A stretch of 20,000 nt of DNA from assembly GCA_030674155.1 (NCBI GenBank), contig CM060334.1, positions 43,391,144 to 43,411,143 on the forward strand, read 5' to 3'. Below the pieces are notes generated by a model. It searched no databases. It saw only the letters and a list, made by a program, of their open reading frames with translations, and had not been told where the DNA came from. Origin of the DNA: Stramonita haemastoma (Eukaryota; Mollusca; Gastropoda; Neogastropoda; Muricidae). Made by a program: the position numbers and the translations under genes. Shown piece by piece: positions 1 to 7,874 of the stretch (the first letter of the stretch is position 1; each line of letters opens with the position of its first letter).

Positions 1-588
1 GACAGGGGACAGAGAGAGCATGCATTAATTGTCGATTTATCTAAACATGATGCTGACTTTTTGTTCCTCTACTGTACTGTGAATACTCTTTCAGTTTGCA
101 TTGTTGTGCTATATATATTGTGTTATGATTTTTTGTATGTGATTTGGGTTTTTTTCACACGCCCCGATAATTATGCAAGCTTTGGTTTGTTCAAGTTCAT
201 GTACCCCTCGGGGGGGGGGGGTTGTTTCTTGAAATAAAATCTTTAGTCTTGGACACAACATGCAAGGGAAACTGGACCAAAATCTCTTACCCATAACTAT
301 TCCATTCTTTTTCTTCGTCGTCGGACGCTCAGATATTTTTTATTTATTTATTTTATACCACTTTATGTCACAGCAGATTTCTCTGCGTGAAATTCGGGGC
401 TGCTCTCCCGGGGAGAGAGAGTGCGTCGCCACAAGTGCAGCGCCTACCCATTTTTTTTTACCCTCAGGGATGGTGTCTAAACACGTTAAACCTATGTGCA
501 TGCTGGTTTTTTTGTGGTGTTTTTTTGTGTTTTTTTGTCATCCGCTCCTCCACACGATGGCCTATCTCAGTCTTCTTACTTCGCAAAT
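1..588. other. Gene-free T-rich single-copy stretch
   Basis: I see no credible exon here. The stretch is T-rich, with a run of 12 G at 210-221 and an AATAAA hexamer at 233-238. No coding exon lies upstream to make the hexamer meaningful as a polyadenylation signal. Open frames through this stretch have a biased composition set by T runs and, further right, by the TTC tract. I take them as chance. Confidence 0.6.
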
Positions 589-682
589 TCTTCTTCTTCT
601 CCATTCTTCTTTCTTCTTCTTCTTCTTCTTCTTCTTCTTCTTCTTCTTCTTCTTCTTCTTCTTCTTCTTCTTCTTCTTCTTC
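589..682. repeat. TTC/GAA trinucleotide microsatellite
   Basis: TTC repeats are near-perfect from 611 to 682 (about 24 units), with imperfect TTC/TCC units before that. On the minus strand this is a GAA tract. It lies where the 3' tail of the reverse-strand family 2 SINE should be, so it probably expanded from that SINE's GAA tail. The reading frames through it are poly-Phe, poly-Ser, poly-Leu and poly-Lys, and are not genes. Confidence 0.95.
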
Positions 683-940
683 AAACTCTCAGAAAGCAAC
701 ATGTCTGTCATAATTATTAAGATAAACGAAAATGTATTCGCTGCGTTAAGCGCCTTGACAAGTGAGGCCCAGCGCATGCAACTTCAGCATGGATGAGAAT
801 TGTTATCTTTCAGTCTGGTGGAGAAAAGGCAAAAGGCAGGAGAATGGACAAAGAAAGCAAAAAAAACTACACAAGGAGATGACAGGGGAAGAAAGGAAAA
901 GGCAGAAACAAAGAGAGGGATTTTAACTGAATGAATTTTA
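589..940 (-). mobile_element. SINE-like repeat, family 2 (GAA-tailed), reverse copy
   Basis: Read on the minus strand, this matches the repeats at 8450-8783, 13051-13440 and 15328-15840. Shared landmarks are the GCGCTGGGCC...CTTGTCA block (plus strand near 755-775), the TGACAGACA...TGCT block near 692-710, and the GAA tail at 611-682. The 5' half beyond about 830 is badly diverged and the outer limit near 940 is approximate. It is non-autonomous, with no coding capacity. I cannot see a convincing RNA polymerase III promoter in any copy, so calling the family a SINE rests on its size, A-rich/GAA 3' tail and dispersed copies. Confidence 0.65.
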
Positions 941-1314
941 ATTCCAGTCTCTCTTTACCTTCTTTTGTGAAGAAAGGCCAACGACTTTGCAGACAAAATG
1001 GCCCCCTGACATTCTTGAATAACTTGTTCTGAAAGATCCAGGAATGATAAATCATTTCAATATCCCGATCATTTTCGGATTTTGTCCCGACAAACTGATT
1101 TCGTGCCAGAATTTCAAACCTTTAATAAAGTGAGGGAAGATTGAAGGGCTTTTGTGAGAGATGACAGTTTCAGAGAACTAGAAGAGGATGTTGTCAAGCA
1201 AGTTATTAATGTTGGAACGGTCACACCCTGCAAAATGTTCTGCAACATTTGTTATGTTATGGTATTGTTGTTGTTTTGTTTATAAAACTTTAAATATAGT
1301 TGATTCTTGTTTTC
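941..1314. other. Gene-free single-copy stretch
   Basis: I see no repeat homology elsewhere in the window, no long open frame and no RNA gene. The sequence has moderate complexity, with several short A/T runs. It may contain further diverged remains of the 5' end of the neighbouring family 2 copy. Confidence 0.5.
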
Positions 1315-1319
1315 GTGTG

Positions 1320-1403
<84 letters not shown>
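1315..1403. repeat. (GT)n dinucleotide microsatellite
   Basis: About 89 bp of nearly perfect GT/TG with a single phase change near 1320. Alternating purine-pyrimidine DNA of this length can adopt Z-DNA. Translated frames give poly-Cys/Val and are meaningless. Confidence 0.97.
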
Positions 1404-1405
<2 letters not shown>

Positions 1406-1799
1406 CAGGGTGTTTGTTATGAATGTTTGAGGAGATTACTGTGTGTTGATAGGGAATTTGAAAGAATGAATGTGTGGGATTTATTTTTTAATTCAGCGAG
1501 TGACAGCCCTGATCTGGTCTTCATTGTTGATGGGAATTGTTGTGTAAGTGAGAGAGCAGCCATGGATATAAAATAAAATAAAACCTCATTGGTTCGTGTT
1601 TGTATGCTTGATTGGCTGCTATAGAGAAAATCCTGTGTTTTGATTGGTCCTAGATAAAAGAGCAGTTAGTTGCTGACAAGATCAAGATGGCGGCTGTTGT
1701 CAATTCTGTTTGAAGAATGGGGTTTTTATCATCGTAAAGGGATTAACTTTAGTGCATGTTGCCCACAGCAAAGCATATGTTGTTGATCAATAGCAACAG
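1404..1799. other. Gene-free interval around the candidate promoter
   Basis: Apart from the promoter-like cluster, this interval holds an (AAAAT)n-like A-rich run near 1567-1583 and a splice-donor-like GTAAGT at 1544-1549 with no matching exon. On the minus strand an ATG at 1563-1561 in a good initiation context opens a 48-codon frame ending at 1417. It is too short to support without further evidence. Confidence 0.4.
1588..1694 (+). promoter_or_regulatory. Candidate promoter: three inverted CCAAT boxes, TATA-like and YY1-like sites
   Basis: ATTGG (inverted CCAAT, the NF-Y core) occurs at 1588-1592, 1611-1615 and 1643-1647, the last two as GATTGG. A TATA-like AGATAAAAG lies at 1652-1660. About 25-30 bp further on, CAAGATGGCGGC (1683-1694) matches the YY1 element often found at or just after transcription starts. 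The order and spacing suit a plus-strand promoter. The ATG inside the YY1 motif opens only an eight-codon frame (MAAVVNSV, then stop), so it is not an evident start of a protein unless an intron follows closely. I see no good splice donor before that stop. Motif clusters this short can arise by chance, so this is a hypothesis. Confidence 0.33.
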
Positions 1800-1808
1800 C
1801 ACAGGAAT

Positions 1809-2106
1809 GTAAAAGGTAGAATGATAAAGGTGTCCCATAAACTATGTGGTCGTAGTGGAGCAAGGCATCAGAGACTCTCTCTAGGGGCCAGCATATTGAA
1901 GGCGGTGCCCATCTCTTCTCCCTTGCTGCTTTCCTTCCCTGACCCTAAAGATTGCAGGTACCCATTTACATCTAGATGAACTGGGGAACTGTACTGAAGC
2001 CAAGGCGAGCAAAATGGTCGCCACCCATCCACTTGGTAACCACGCTCAATGCTGCTTAACATTTGCTTCGGGAACGTGTGCTCTGACCACTGAGCTGTCC
2101 CGCCCC
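1809..2106 (-). mobile_element. tRNA-derived SINE, family 1, full-length reverse copy
   Basis: Read on the minus strand, it begins with a GGGGGCGGGACAGCTCAGTG head (2106 downwards). That includes the box A-like GCTCAGTGGTCAGAGC. A box B-like block (TTGAGCGTGG) follows, then a body shared with four other copies: CGCCTTGG...CAGTACAGT, CACCCAGCTGT-like, AGGGTCAGGGAAGG and CCCCTAGAG. It ends in a short TTTTACCTTTT-type tail. It is flanked by an exact 9-bp direct repeat CACAGGAAT at 1800-1808 and 2107-2115, a target-site duplication typical of LINE-driven insertion. At about 298 bp it matches the length of the copy at 5473-5766. Confidence 0.88.
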
Positions 2107-2115
2107 CACAGGAAT

Positions 2116-2458
2116 CCAAGTTGCTTGAATAGAAATGAAATGATAATGTAGCAGTGCTCATAAAGCAATGAGATTACTACCATGAACAGGATGTGTTGAT
2201 TGTACTTGCAGGGTTTTATGGGGAATTTCATGTCAAGGAAACCACATTTTGTCCACAGCTATGTGATGTATATCGCCCAAAGAGAACCACAGTGTTGTAG
2301 ATTAATGTCATACATTAAGATCACTGATAGTGTCCACAAAGAGCTCTATGATTCATAGGCCTAGCGAACCCGAATATTGCTAGCAGTAAATTGTGTACAC
2401 CATCATTACTAAAACCGCAAGGCCATCTGTGCCGCTTCACCGCTATTTACACTCCTAT
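2116..2458. other. Gene-free single-copy stretch
   Basis: No repeat, RNA gene or credible exon seen. Base composition is balanced compared with its repeat-rich neighbours. Confidence 0.5.
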
Positions 2459-2577
2459 CCTGCCTGTTTACCTACCTCCCTACCTGCCTGCTATCTGCCT
2501 GCCTACTGCCTGCCTCCCTGCCTGCCTGCATACCTGCCTGCCTATCTGCCTGCCTGCCTGCCTACCTGCCTGCCTCT
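2459..2577. repeat. Imperfect (CCTG/CCTA)n tetranucleotide tract
   Basis: About 120 bp of CCTG units interspersed with CCTA and CTCC variants. On the minus strand it reads CAGG/TAGG. Long CCTG arrays are known to form hairpins and slip in other genomes. The interruptions here suggest an old, partly stabilised array. Confidence 0.9.
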
Positions 2578-2601
2578 TTTCTACCACACATAACCACACA
2601 C

Positions 2602-2945
2602 AGACCAACGTCCACTTTTCAGCAATTAGCAGCTCGATCTTTTTGTCTGTCACCACCACATACAAATTGCCATGACATGAAAACCAATCACCATGGCAAC
2701 CCTTTGGGTTTAAAGCACCAGTATATTTTTGTACAATCTCTTATTTACCTGGCAGTTAAAAACTCATGCAGACCCCATGTCCATTTTGTCTTCTTTCAGC
2801 AATTAACAGCTTGGTCTTTTTATTTTTTGTCTGTCACCACCACCACCACCACCACTACCACCACACAAATAACTACCACCAAAACCAATCACCCCAGCAA
2901 CCCTTTTGTTTTTATTAAAAAACACCAGTGTATTTTTTTTGTTAC
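2602..2945. repeat. Two-copy 168-bp tandem repeat
   Basis: Copy 1 (2602-2769) and copy 2 (2770-2945) share, in the same order: AGACC...GTCCA, a TCAGCAATTA(G/A)CAGCT block, TTTTTGTCTGTCACCACC, AACCAATCACC, a GCAACCCTTT block, and CACCAGT(A/G)TATTTTT. Period is 168 bp, from the AGACC start points at 2602 and 2770. Copy 2 has an expanded CACC tract at about 2836-2882. Copy 1 carries the palindromic CCATGGCAAC where copy 2 has CCCCAGCAAC. Divergence is moderate, so the duplication is not recent. Confidence 0.85.
2836..2882. repeat. (CAC)n-rich microsatellite inside the second 168-bp repeat
   Basis: CACCACCACC-type units with CTACCACC interruptions. The equivalent site in the first repeat has only about two CACC units, so the expansion followed the duplication. 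Confidence 0.85.
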
Positions 2946-3265
2946 CCTTCCTGGACTTAAAAAGTCGTGACATGTTTTCCATCATCGTATTGTTGCCAGG
3001 ACAATGGAAACTCCTCATTTGCGTGGTGTTTATTAGGTGTGTTTGTTGTTGTTGTTTTTCTTGGACAGCTGATCTGTATTTTATTATTCACATGTTGTTA
3101 CCTTGACGACTGGCATGGAGTCCCTTTGTGTCTGGTCTGTATGCGATTCTCAAAAGCTGGCTAAATGGCTAAATGCCTTCGAAGGCCAGGTGTTTGTTCA
3201 GAGTCTGCTATCACCTTGACAACCATGTATATATACAGCCTTTTCTGCTCAACATGCGCATGTTC
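2946..3265. other. Gene-free stretch with recurrent GTTGCC/GACAAC-type motifs
   Basis: No exon seen. Short related motifs recur: TTGCCAGGACAATGG near 2993, TTACCTTGACGACTGG near 3098 and CACCTTGACAACCATG near 3212. They resemble the CCATGGCAAC block of the preceding tandem repeat, so this may be a further, highly degraded part of that array. Confidence 0.4.
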
Positions 3266-3948
<683 letters not shown>

Positions 3949-4327
3949 AGGGCATCAGGACTTCATTGATTCCAGCCCCACCCAAAAGTGAGCATGTAGT
4001 CCATCCATCCACCAGCTTGGACAACTTGAGAGGATGGACAGTCAATAACATCATCAGCCTACATTGTTACCTCCGTGATTATCACTACTATACCCGTCAT
4101 CATCATTACCTGGTATTTCCATGACCTCTGTGGCTGTTCGCCTCTCCCTTGGGTCATCGGGACCATTAGCACATCTTTAGTGGTCTACAGCATCATGGTC
4201 ATATTTCTTCATCGTCATTGTAATCAGTTATTATCGTCATCACCATCACCATCACTTTTCTCTTTCTCTCTCTCTCTCTCTTTCTTTCTCACTAACTACC
4301 ACCATCACCACCTTTATTATTATAATG
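3949..4327. other. Gene-free stretch with CAT/CAC-rich cryptic simplicity and a short TC tract
   Basis: Contains scattered CATCATCAT and CACCATCACC runs (for example 4096-4107 and 4231-4256) and a short TC/TTTC tract at 4257-4290. I see no exon or RNA gene. Confidence 0.55.
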
Positions 4328-4641
4328 ATGTTTACGCTCAGTGGTCAGAGCACTCGCTTTCTCCTAAGCTAAGGTTAAGCAGTGTTGAGTGTGTTTACCA
4401 TGTGGATGGGTGGCCGTTTTTGCGCCTTGGGTTTAGTACAGTCCACTATCTTTAGTATAGTCCTGAATCCACCCAGCTGTAAATGGGTACCTGTCCCTCT
4501 TTAAGGGTCAGGGAAGGCAGTTTTTTTTACAGTGAAGGAGAGGATATGGGTGCTGCCTCAATATGTTGGCCCCTACAGAAGCTGAGGTCTTTGATGCCTA
4601 GCTCCCCAAAAGCTGCACTGGTTATGGGATCACTTTTACCA
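4328..4641 (+). mobile_element. tRNA-derived SINE, family 1, forward copy
   Basis: Box A-like GCTCAGTGGTCAGAGC lies at about 4336-4351. Then come the GTTGAGTGTG box B-like block, GTGGATGGGTGG, CGCCTTGGGTTTAGTACAGT, the CACCCAGCTGTAAATGGGTA block, AGGGTCAGGGAAGG, TGTTGGCCCCTAC and a terminal GTTATGGGAT...TTTTACC. The extreme 5' end is diverged (TGTTTAC instead of GGGACGGGA). An internal duplication of TTTAGTA near 4432-4456 makes it slightly long. No clear target-site duplication was identified. Confidence 0.85.
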
Positions 4642-4825
4642 TTATGTATGTTGAAGCGATAATTTGTCTGCTAGTATTATGGAATGGTTAGGACATGAAG
4701 TCACCATTTTTGTTTCAATTTGCTGTGATTTTTTATTGCACTTCTGCAAAAGCGTAATTTGCAACTTTAGTTTGAAAAAAGATTCTGATCCATAAGGTTG
4801 ACATAAAAAAATATGCCACAAAGTC
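4642..4825. other. Gene-free AT-rich spacer
   Basis: Single-copy AT-rich DNA between the family 1 SINE and the left edge of the first segmental-duplication unit. No feature supported. Confidence 0.5.
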
Positions 4826-4931
4826 TGGTATAAAACTCTTCAGTCATACCTCCTGAGTGATCATCATAAACCTGGTGATGAAAGTGACCAGGACCGAGAG
4901 AGAGAGAAGAGGGAGACAGACAGACAGACAG

Positions 4932-4935
<4 letters not shown>
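4826..4935 (+). mobile_element. 5'-truncated 3' end of a GACA-tailed SINE, family 3
   Basis: TATAAAACTCTTCAGTCATA, then CCTGAGTGATCATCATAA and a GTGATGAAAGTGACCAGG block, ending in GA and GACA repeats at about 4896-4935. It matches the 3' part of the fuller copy at 7481-7830, which has a tRNA-like head. The 5' end here coincides with the left limit of the duplication unit. Confidence 0.55.
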
Positions 4936-4962
<27 letters not shown>

Positions 4963-5035
4963 CACAGAAGAACTGAAACACACACACACACACACACAAC
5001 ACACACACACCACACACACAAAACACACACACAGA
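4910..5035. repeat. (CAGA)n and (CA)n compound microsatellite
   Basis: About six CAGA units (4915-4934) pass into CA repeats (4934-4960). After a TGCACAGAAGAACTGAAA interruption, a second imperfect CA tract runs at 4978-5032. The orthologous position in unit B (7705-7828) is an irregular ACAGACAGA/AAACACAG tract, so the two have evolved very differently. Confidence 0.95.
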
Positions 5036-5100
5036 AGGACTGAAGTAGACAGAGAAACTAATTACCTATCATCGAAGAAACCCTGAAAAATACCCTCGCT

Positions 5101-5472
5101 AGTGTATGATAAGCTACAGACCTGTGCATCAACCCCTACAACTCATATCCACACAGTCCCTTGGCAGTAGCTCTCAGAATGAAATAGGCAATCCGCCGAC
5201 AGCTCTCCTCCCCTCTCTTCTGGTCAGCAGGGGACCTAACATATGTCAGAAGCACATGATGGTCAGCACAGAGAGAGAGGAGAGGACCTGCGTCCCTTGT
5301 GGGATGGTCAGAGAGGACTGTACAGTAAGGTGAAGCCGGCAGCGGTCAGGTCACTGGACAGGGATTTCTGCAGCCAGAAAAATGAGGTGGGCTGGAGCGG
5401 GGCTGTGCATGGATCATGTTGCTCAATAGGCAATTTTGTTTCCTTGATATTTGTCATACAGTACTCAGCTTA
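5101..5472. other. Highly conserved island of duplication unit A
   Basis: From AGTGTATGATAAGC at 5101 to the SINE insertion point, this is far more similar to 7875-8252 than the flanks are. The first 105 bp differ at only about three positions. The next 235 bp differ at about a dozen substitutions plus a few small indels. It holds a polypyrimidine stretch followed by TCTGGTCAG (acceptor-like, ending near 5228), a small hairpin at 5285-5309 (GACC/GGTC and GTCCC/GGGAT stems), and AAGGTGAAG (donor-like, 5329-5337). A one-base length difference in the GA tract shifts the reading frame between copies, which argues against a simple protein-coding exon. A conserved non-coding element or a recent gene-conversion tract are alternatives. 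Confidence 0.5.
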
Positions 5473-5766
5473 GGGACGGGAAAGCTCAGTGGTCAAAGCG
5501 CTCGCTTTCCCCCAGCCAAGATTAAGCAGCGTCGAGCGTGGTTGCCATTTGGATAGGTGACTGCTTGCGCGCCTTGGCTACAGTTCAGTTCCCTCAGTTC
5601 ACCCAGCTGTTAATGGGAACTTTCCCTCTTTAGGATCAGGGAAGGTAAAACATCGAGGGAGAAGTGATGGGTGCCTCCTTTAATATGCCGGTCCCTAGAG
5701 AAGCTGAGGTATCTGAGGTCTTGCTCCCCTACACAGGTTATGGGACAGTTTTACCTTTTCCTTTTA
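5473..5766 (+). mobile_element. tRNA-derived SINE, family 1, full length with target-site duplication
   Basis: This 294-bp copy starts GGGACGGGAAAGCTCAGTGG (box A-like AGCTCAGTGGTCAAAGCGC) and has a box B-like CGTCGAGCGTGG. It continues through the family body (CGCGCCTTGG, TTCACCCAGCTGTTAATGGG, AGGATCAGGGAAGG, CCCTAGAGAAGCTGAGG) and ends GTTATGGGACAGTTTTACC plus a CCTTTTCCTTTTA tail. It is flanked by a 10-bp imperfect direct repeat, ACTCAGCTTA (5463-5472) and ACTCAGTTGA (5767-5776). Duplication unit B has the same site uninterrupted (ACTCGGCTTA at 8243-8252, followed by ACTAAACTCTGG). The insertion is therefore younger than the segmental duplication, and the element's ends are defined exactly. 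Confidence 0.95.
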
Positions 5767-5839
5767 ACTCAGTTGAACTAGACTCTGGTTTTAAAATTGT
5801 TATTTTTTCTCAGGTTGCTATTTGGACTGTGTTTTTTGA

Positions 5840-5936
5840 ATTTAGTTGGGTTTGGTTTTGATTTGTTTTTTTTTGTTGTTGTTTTTTTGTGGGGTTTTTG
5901 TTGGTGGTTTTTTGTGGGGTGTTTGGGGGGAGGGAT
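5840..5936. repeat. Low-complexity T/G-rich stretch
   Basis: Runs of T broken by GG and TTG units (GTTTTTTT, TGGGGTTTTT, GTTGGTGG). Unit B has a much shorter equivalent, so this has grown in unit A. Confidence 0.75.
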
Positions 5937-6027
5937 ACTTGACTTGACAAGATTATAGTACAAGAGAAGGGTTTGTATGTGTATGGGGGGACTTTTTTGT
6001 TGTTAAAGATTCATGTTTAGAGATCAA

Positions 6028-6050
6028 GTGTGTGTGTGCGTGCATGTGTG

Positions 6051-6083
<33 letters not shown>
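6028..6083. repeat. (GT)n microsatellite with GC/CA interruptions
   Basis: GT repeats broken by GCGTGCATG units early, then pure GT to 6083. Unit B has only a short GTGTGTG at the matching place (about 8414), where the family 2 SINE lies just downstream. Confidence 0.95.
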
Positions 6084-6085
<2 letters not shown>

Positions 6086-6225
6086 CTGCCACAAAGTGAT
6101 CTTCATCCCAGCTAGCTGTTCCACTAACAGCTGCACGGATATTTACTCTAACAATATAAAACTATACCACCCAGCCTCACCTCCTACCCCAAGATACAGT
6201 CACAATCCACAGCCCAATTATCCTG

Positions 6226-6261
<36 letters not shown>

Positions 6262-6288
6262 TCTCTCTCTCTTCTCTCTCTCTCTCTA
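6226..6288. repeat. (TC)n microsatellite
   Basis: About 63 bp of CT/TC with TTC interruptions. It is the paralogue of the longer 8983-9154 tract in unit B. Confidence 0.95.
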
Positions 6289-7400
6289 GCCAAACAGGGA
6301 GACTATTGGTCACTGCACACAGCACGTGATGCCAAATCCATGGGTCTGACAGCAGATCTCATTGTGGTCCCCCCTCCCCCCACACCATAACTTGTAGTCC
6401 CCTCCCCCCTGGAAATGAAAGATCCGGTGTTAGCGTGCTCACAACCCAACACCCCTCTGTACACCCTACCCTGCCCAATCATTCCTGCCACCCCCCACCC
6501 CTCAGAAAAGCCACTTTTAATGGGAACTATTGTGGATCAGGTGGCACAACCAATGATTTGTGAGATGTCATGCTGTATTCCTTCCTCGATCAAACCACAA
6601 GCAGAGGAACTGGGGATAGTAGATGGGGGGTGACTGCACTGCTCATTGATGGAGAGAGAACTGAGCAACAACAAAAGCTTTGGTGTCACTGAGAGAGAGT
6701 AGAGGGAGGTAGGGGAAGGGAAGAGAGAGCAGCTTTATGTTAGGGATCGGTTTAGTTCTTGTGTCTTGAGCTAATGGTACTGGTATAAACCTGGCTGGCA
6801 AAAAGCTATGTAGTAGTACCTTGAAATGAAGACTGCAACTGCGGGTGTAGTTGTTATTGATGACTGGTCTAGTTTTGTGTCATTTATTATGATTGTTGTA
6901 TTTTTGTTGTATTTTGGTGATTTTCATCAATGAAGTTTTTTTTTTTTTTTACTTTTATTCACTAGTTTTGCATATTGCATTCAGAAGGTGGCTAAACAAA
7001 CAACTTTTTTTTCTCTAACTCTGCAACATGCACAAAACTTTTACAGGTTTTGGAACATTGCAATGCAGATTTGGCTCCCTTTGAACATGGAAAATAACAT
7101 TTAAGAAAATCTAAATCTAAACACTGCATTATTCATCAGTAACTAAAAAAGGTACCCTTTATTGTCATTTCTTTTCAGAAAAAAGAATGAATCTATTTGT
7201 CTGTCTCTCTATTTTTCATGAAACCAGATAACCATAATTGCTCATAATTTGTTTGGCAAACAGCTTCAGTGTTAGTTCTGAGTGCCTTGGGGTGTCAAGC
7301 TTTTAAAACAAATCTGATAATGTTTCAGTGCAACTTGATCATTATGTCAGCATAACAAAAATAATGTTTAATTTTAGAAGGTATACACATTGTTCCAAGA
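6289..7400. other. Distal gene-free part of duplication unit A
   Basis: Aligns with 9155-9740 and 10240-10700 of unit B. It has C-rich stretches (6368-6378, 6490-6500), GA-rich patches near 6690-6730, and AT-rich DNA after 6890 with a 14-T run near 6937. No frame here keeps an open reading across both copies, so I call no gene. Confidence 0.6.
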
Positions 7401-7480
7401 GTTTTCATTTTTAAATGTGCATAAGGAATAAAAACTTAGACTCACAAAAAAATGTCTAAATGGTCTTTTAAGTGCTTAAG
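7401..7480. other. Junction spacer between duplication units
   Basis: AT-rich DNA after the last alignable block of unit A and before the tRNA-like head at 7481. The duplication junction lies here or within the adjacent SINE. Confidence 0.4.
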
Positions 7481-7830
7481 GTGGGAAGCATGGTGATTAG
7501 TGTGTTGCGCATTGTGTTTGCGATCTGCTGACTCAGATTCAAATCTCAGGGCATTCCCCCACCCCCTGCTGGATTTAACATCAGTGCAGACTCCACTCCC
7601 TCACCAACCCTCCTTACTTAGTATAAAACTCTTCAGTCATACCTCCTGGGTGGCCATCATGAATGTCATGATGGCAATGACTGGAAAAGAGAGGAGAGAG
7701 TTAAAGACAGACAGAAACACAGAGACAGACAAACAGTCAGACAGACAGAAACACAGGGACAGACAAACAGAAACACAGAGACAAACAGACAAACACAGAC
7801 AGACCAACAGACATAAACACAGACAGAAAA
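7481..7830 (+). mobile_element. tRNA-headed SINE with GACA-rich tail, family 3
   Basis: The tRNA-like head has box A-like TGGTGATTAGTGTGTTGCG (7491-7509) and box B-like AGATTCAAATCTC (7535-7547), about 25 bp apart. This is the internal RNA polymerase III promoter layout of tRNA-derived SINEs. The body includes GGGCATTCC, a CTGGATTTAAC...CAGTGCAGACTC block and a CTCACCAACCCTCC block. From 7619 it joins the TATAAAACTCTTCAGTCATA region shared with unit A, followed by a GA/GACA tail. The head is absent from unit A, whose homology starts inside the element. Whether this is one SINE or a head fused at the duplication junction is uncertain. Confidence 0.65.
7705..7828. repeat. Irregular (ACAG/AAACACAG)n tract
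   Basis: Interleaved ACAGACAGA, AAACACAG and ACAAACAGACA units over about 120 bp. The higher-order mixture (roughly 8-, 12- and 20-bp spacings) suggests unequal exchange between mixed units. It is the probable tail of the family 3 SINE. Confidence 0.9.
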
Positions 7831-7874
7831 AAATGATTCCTTATCATCAAGAAAGCCCCTGAACTAAAGTAACT

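Larger units (their letters stand above)
4826..7400. repeat. Segmental tandem duplication, unit A
   Basis: This unit aligns collinearly with 7619-10700. Shared blocks in order are a TATAAAACTCTTCAGTCATA start (about 4830 and 7622), a GACA/CA microsatellite, and a highly conserved island (5101-5472 and 7875-8252). Next come a TTGACAAGATT block (about 5945 and 8341), an ACTGCCACA...AGTGATC block (6085 and 8838), a TC tract, and a long 6295-6860 block matching 9170-9720. The last is an AACTCTGCAACATGCACAAA block (7017 and 10335). Outside the island I estimate roughly 75-85% identity. Relative to unit B, it carries the family 1 SINE at 5473-5766 and lacks two SINEs present in B. Confidence 0.9.

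Noticed and set aside
260..796. 178-codon frame with a poly-Phe stretch
   Set aside because: Driven by the TTC tract and a reverse SINE. The three frames give poly-Phe, poly-Ser and poly-Leu alike.
1417..1563. Minus-strand 48-codon frame starting MAALSLTQQF in a good initiation context
   Set aside because: Short, no recognised domain, and the CCAAT and TATA-like motifs sit too close to its ATG to act as its promoter. Not strong enough to call.
4328..4400. Possible tRNA gene from the GCTCAGTGGTCAGAGC motif
   Set aside because: The same head occurs in four copies with the same downstream body, and box B is weak. It is a SINE, not a tRNA gene.
5243..5473. 76-codon frame in the conserved island, with a related frame at 8035-8226
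   Set aside because: The shared part (PLWDGQRGLYSKVK...SLDRDFCSQKNEV) looks protein-like. However, the GA tract differs by one base between copies, so the upstream parts are in different frames. By my count differences are about half replacement and half silent, with no strong coding signal. It is kept only as a conserved island.
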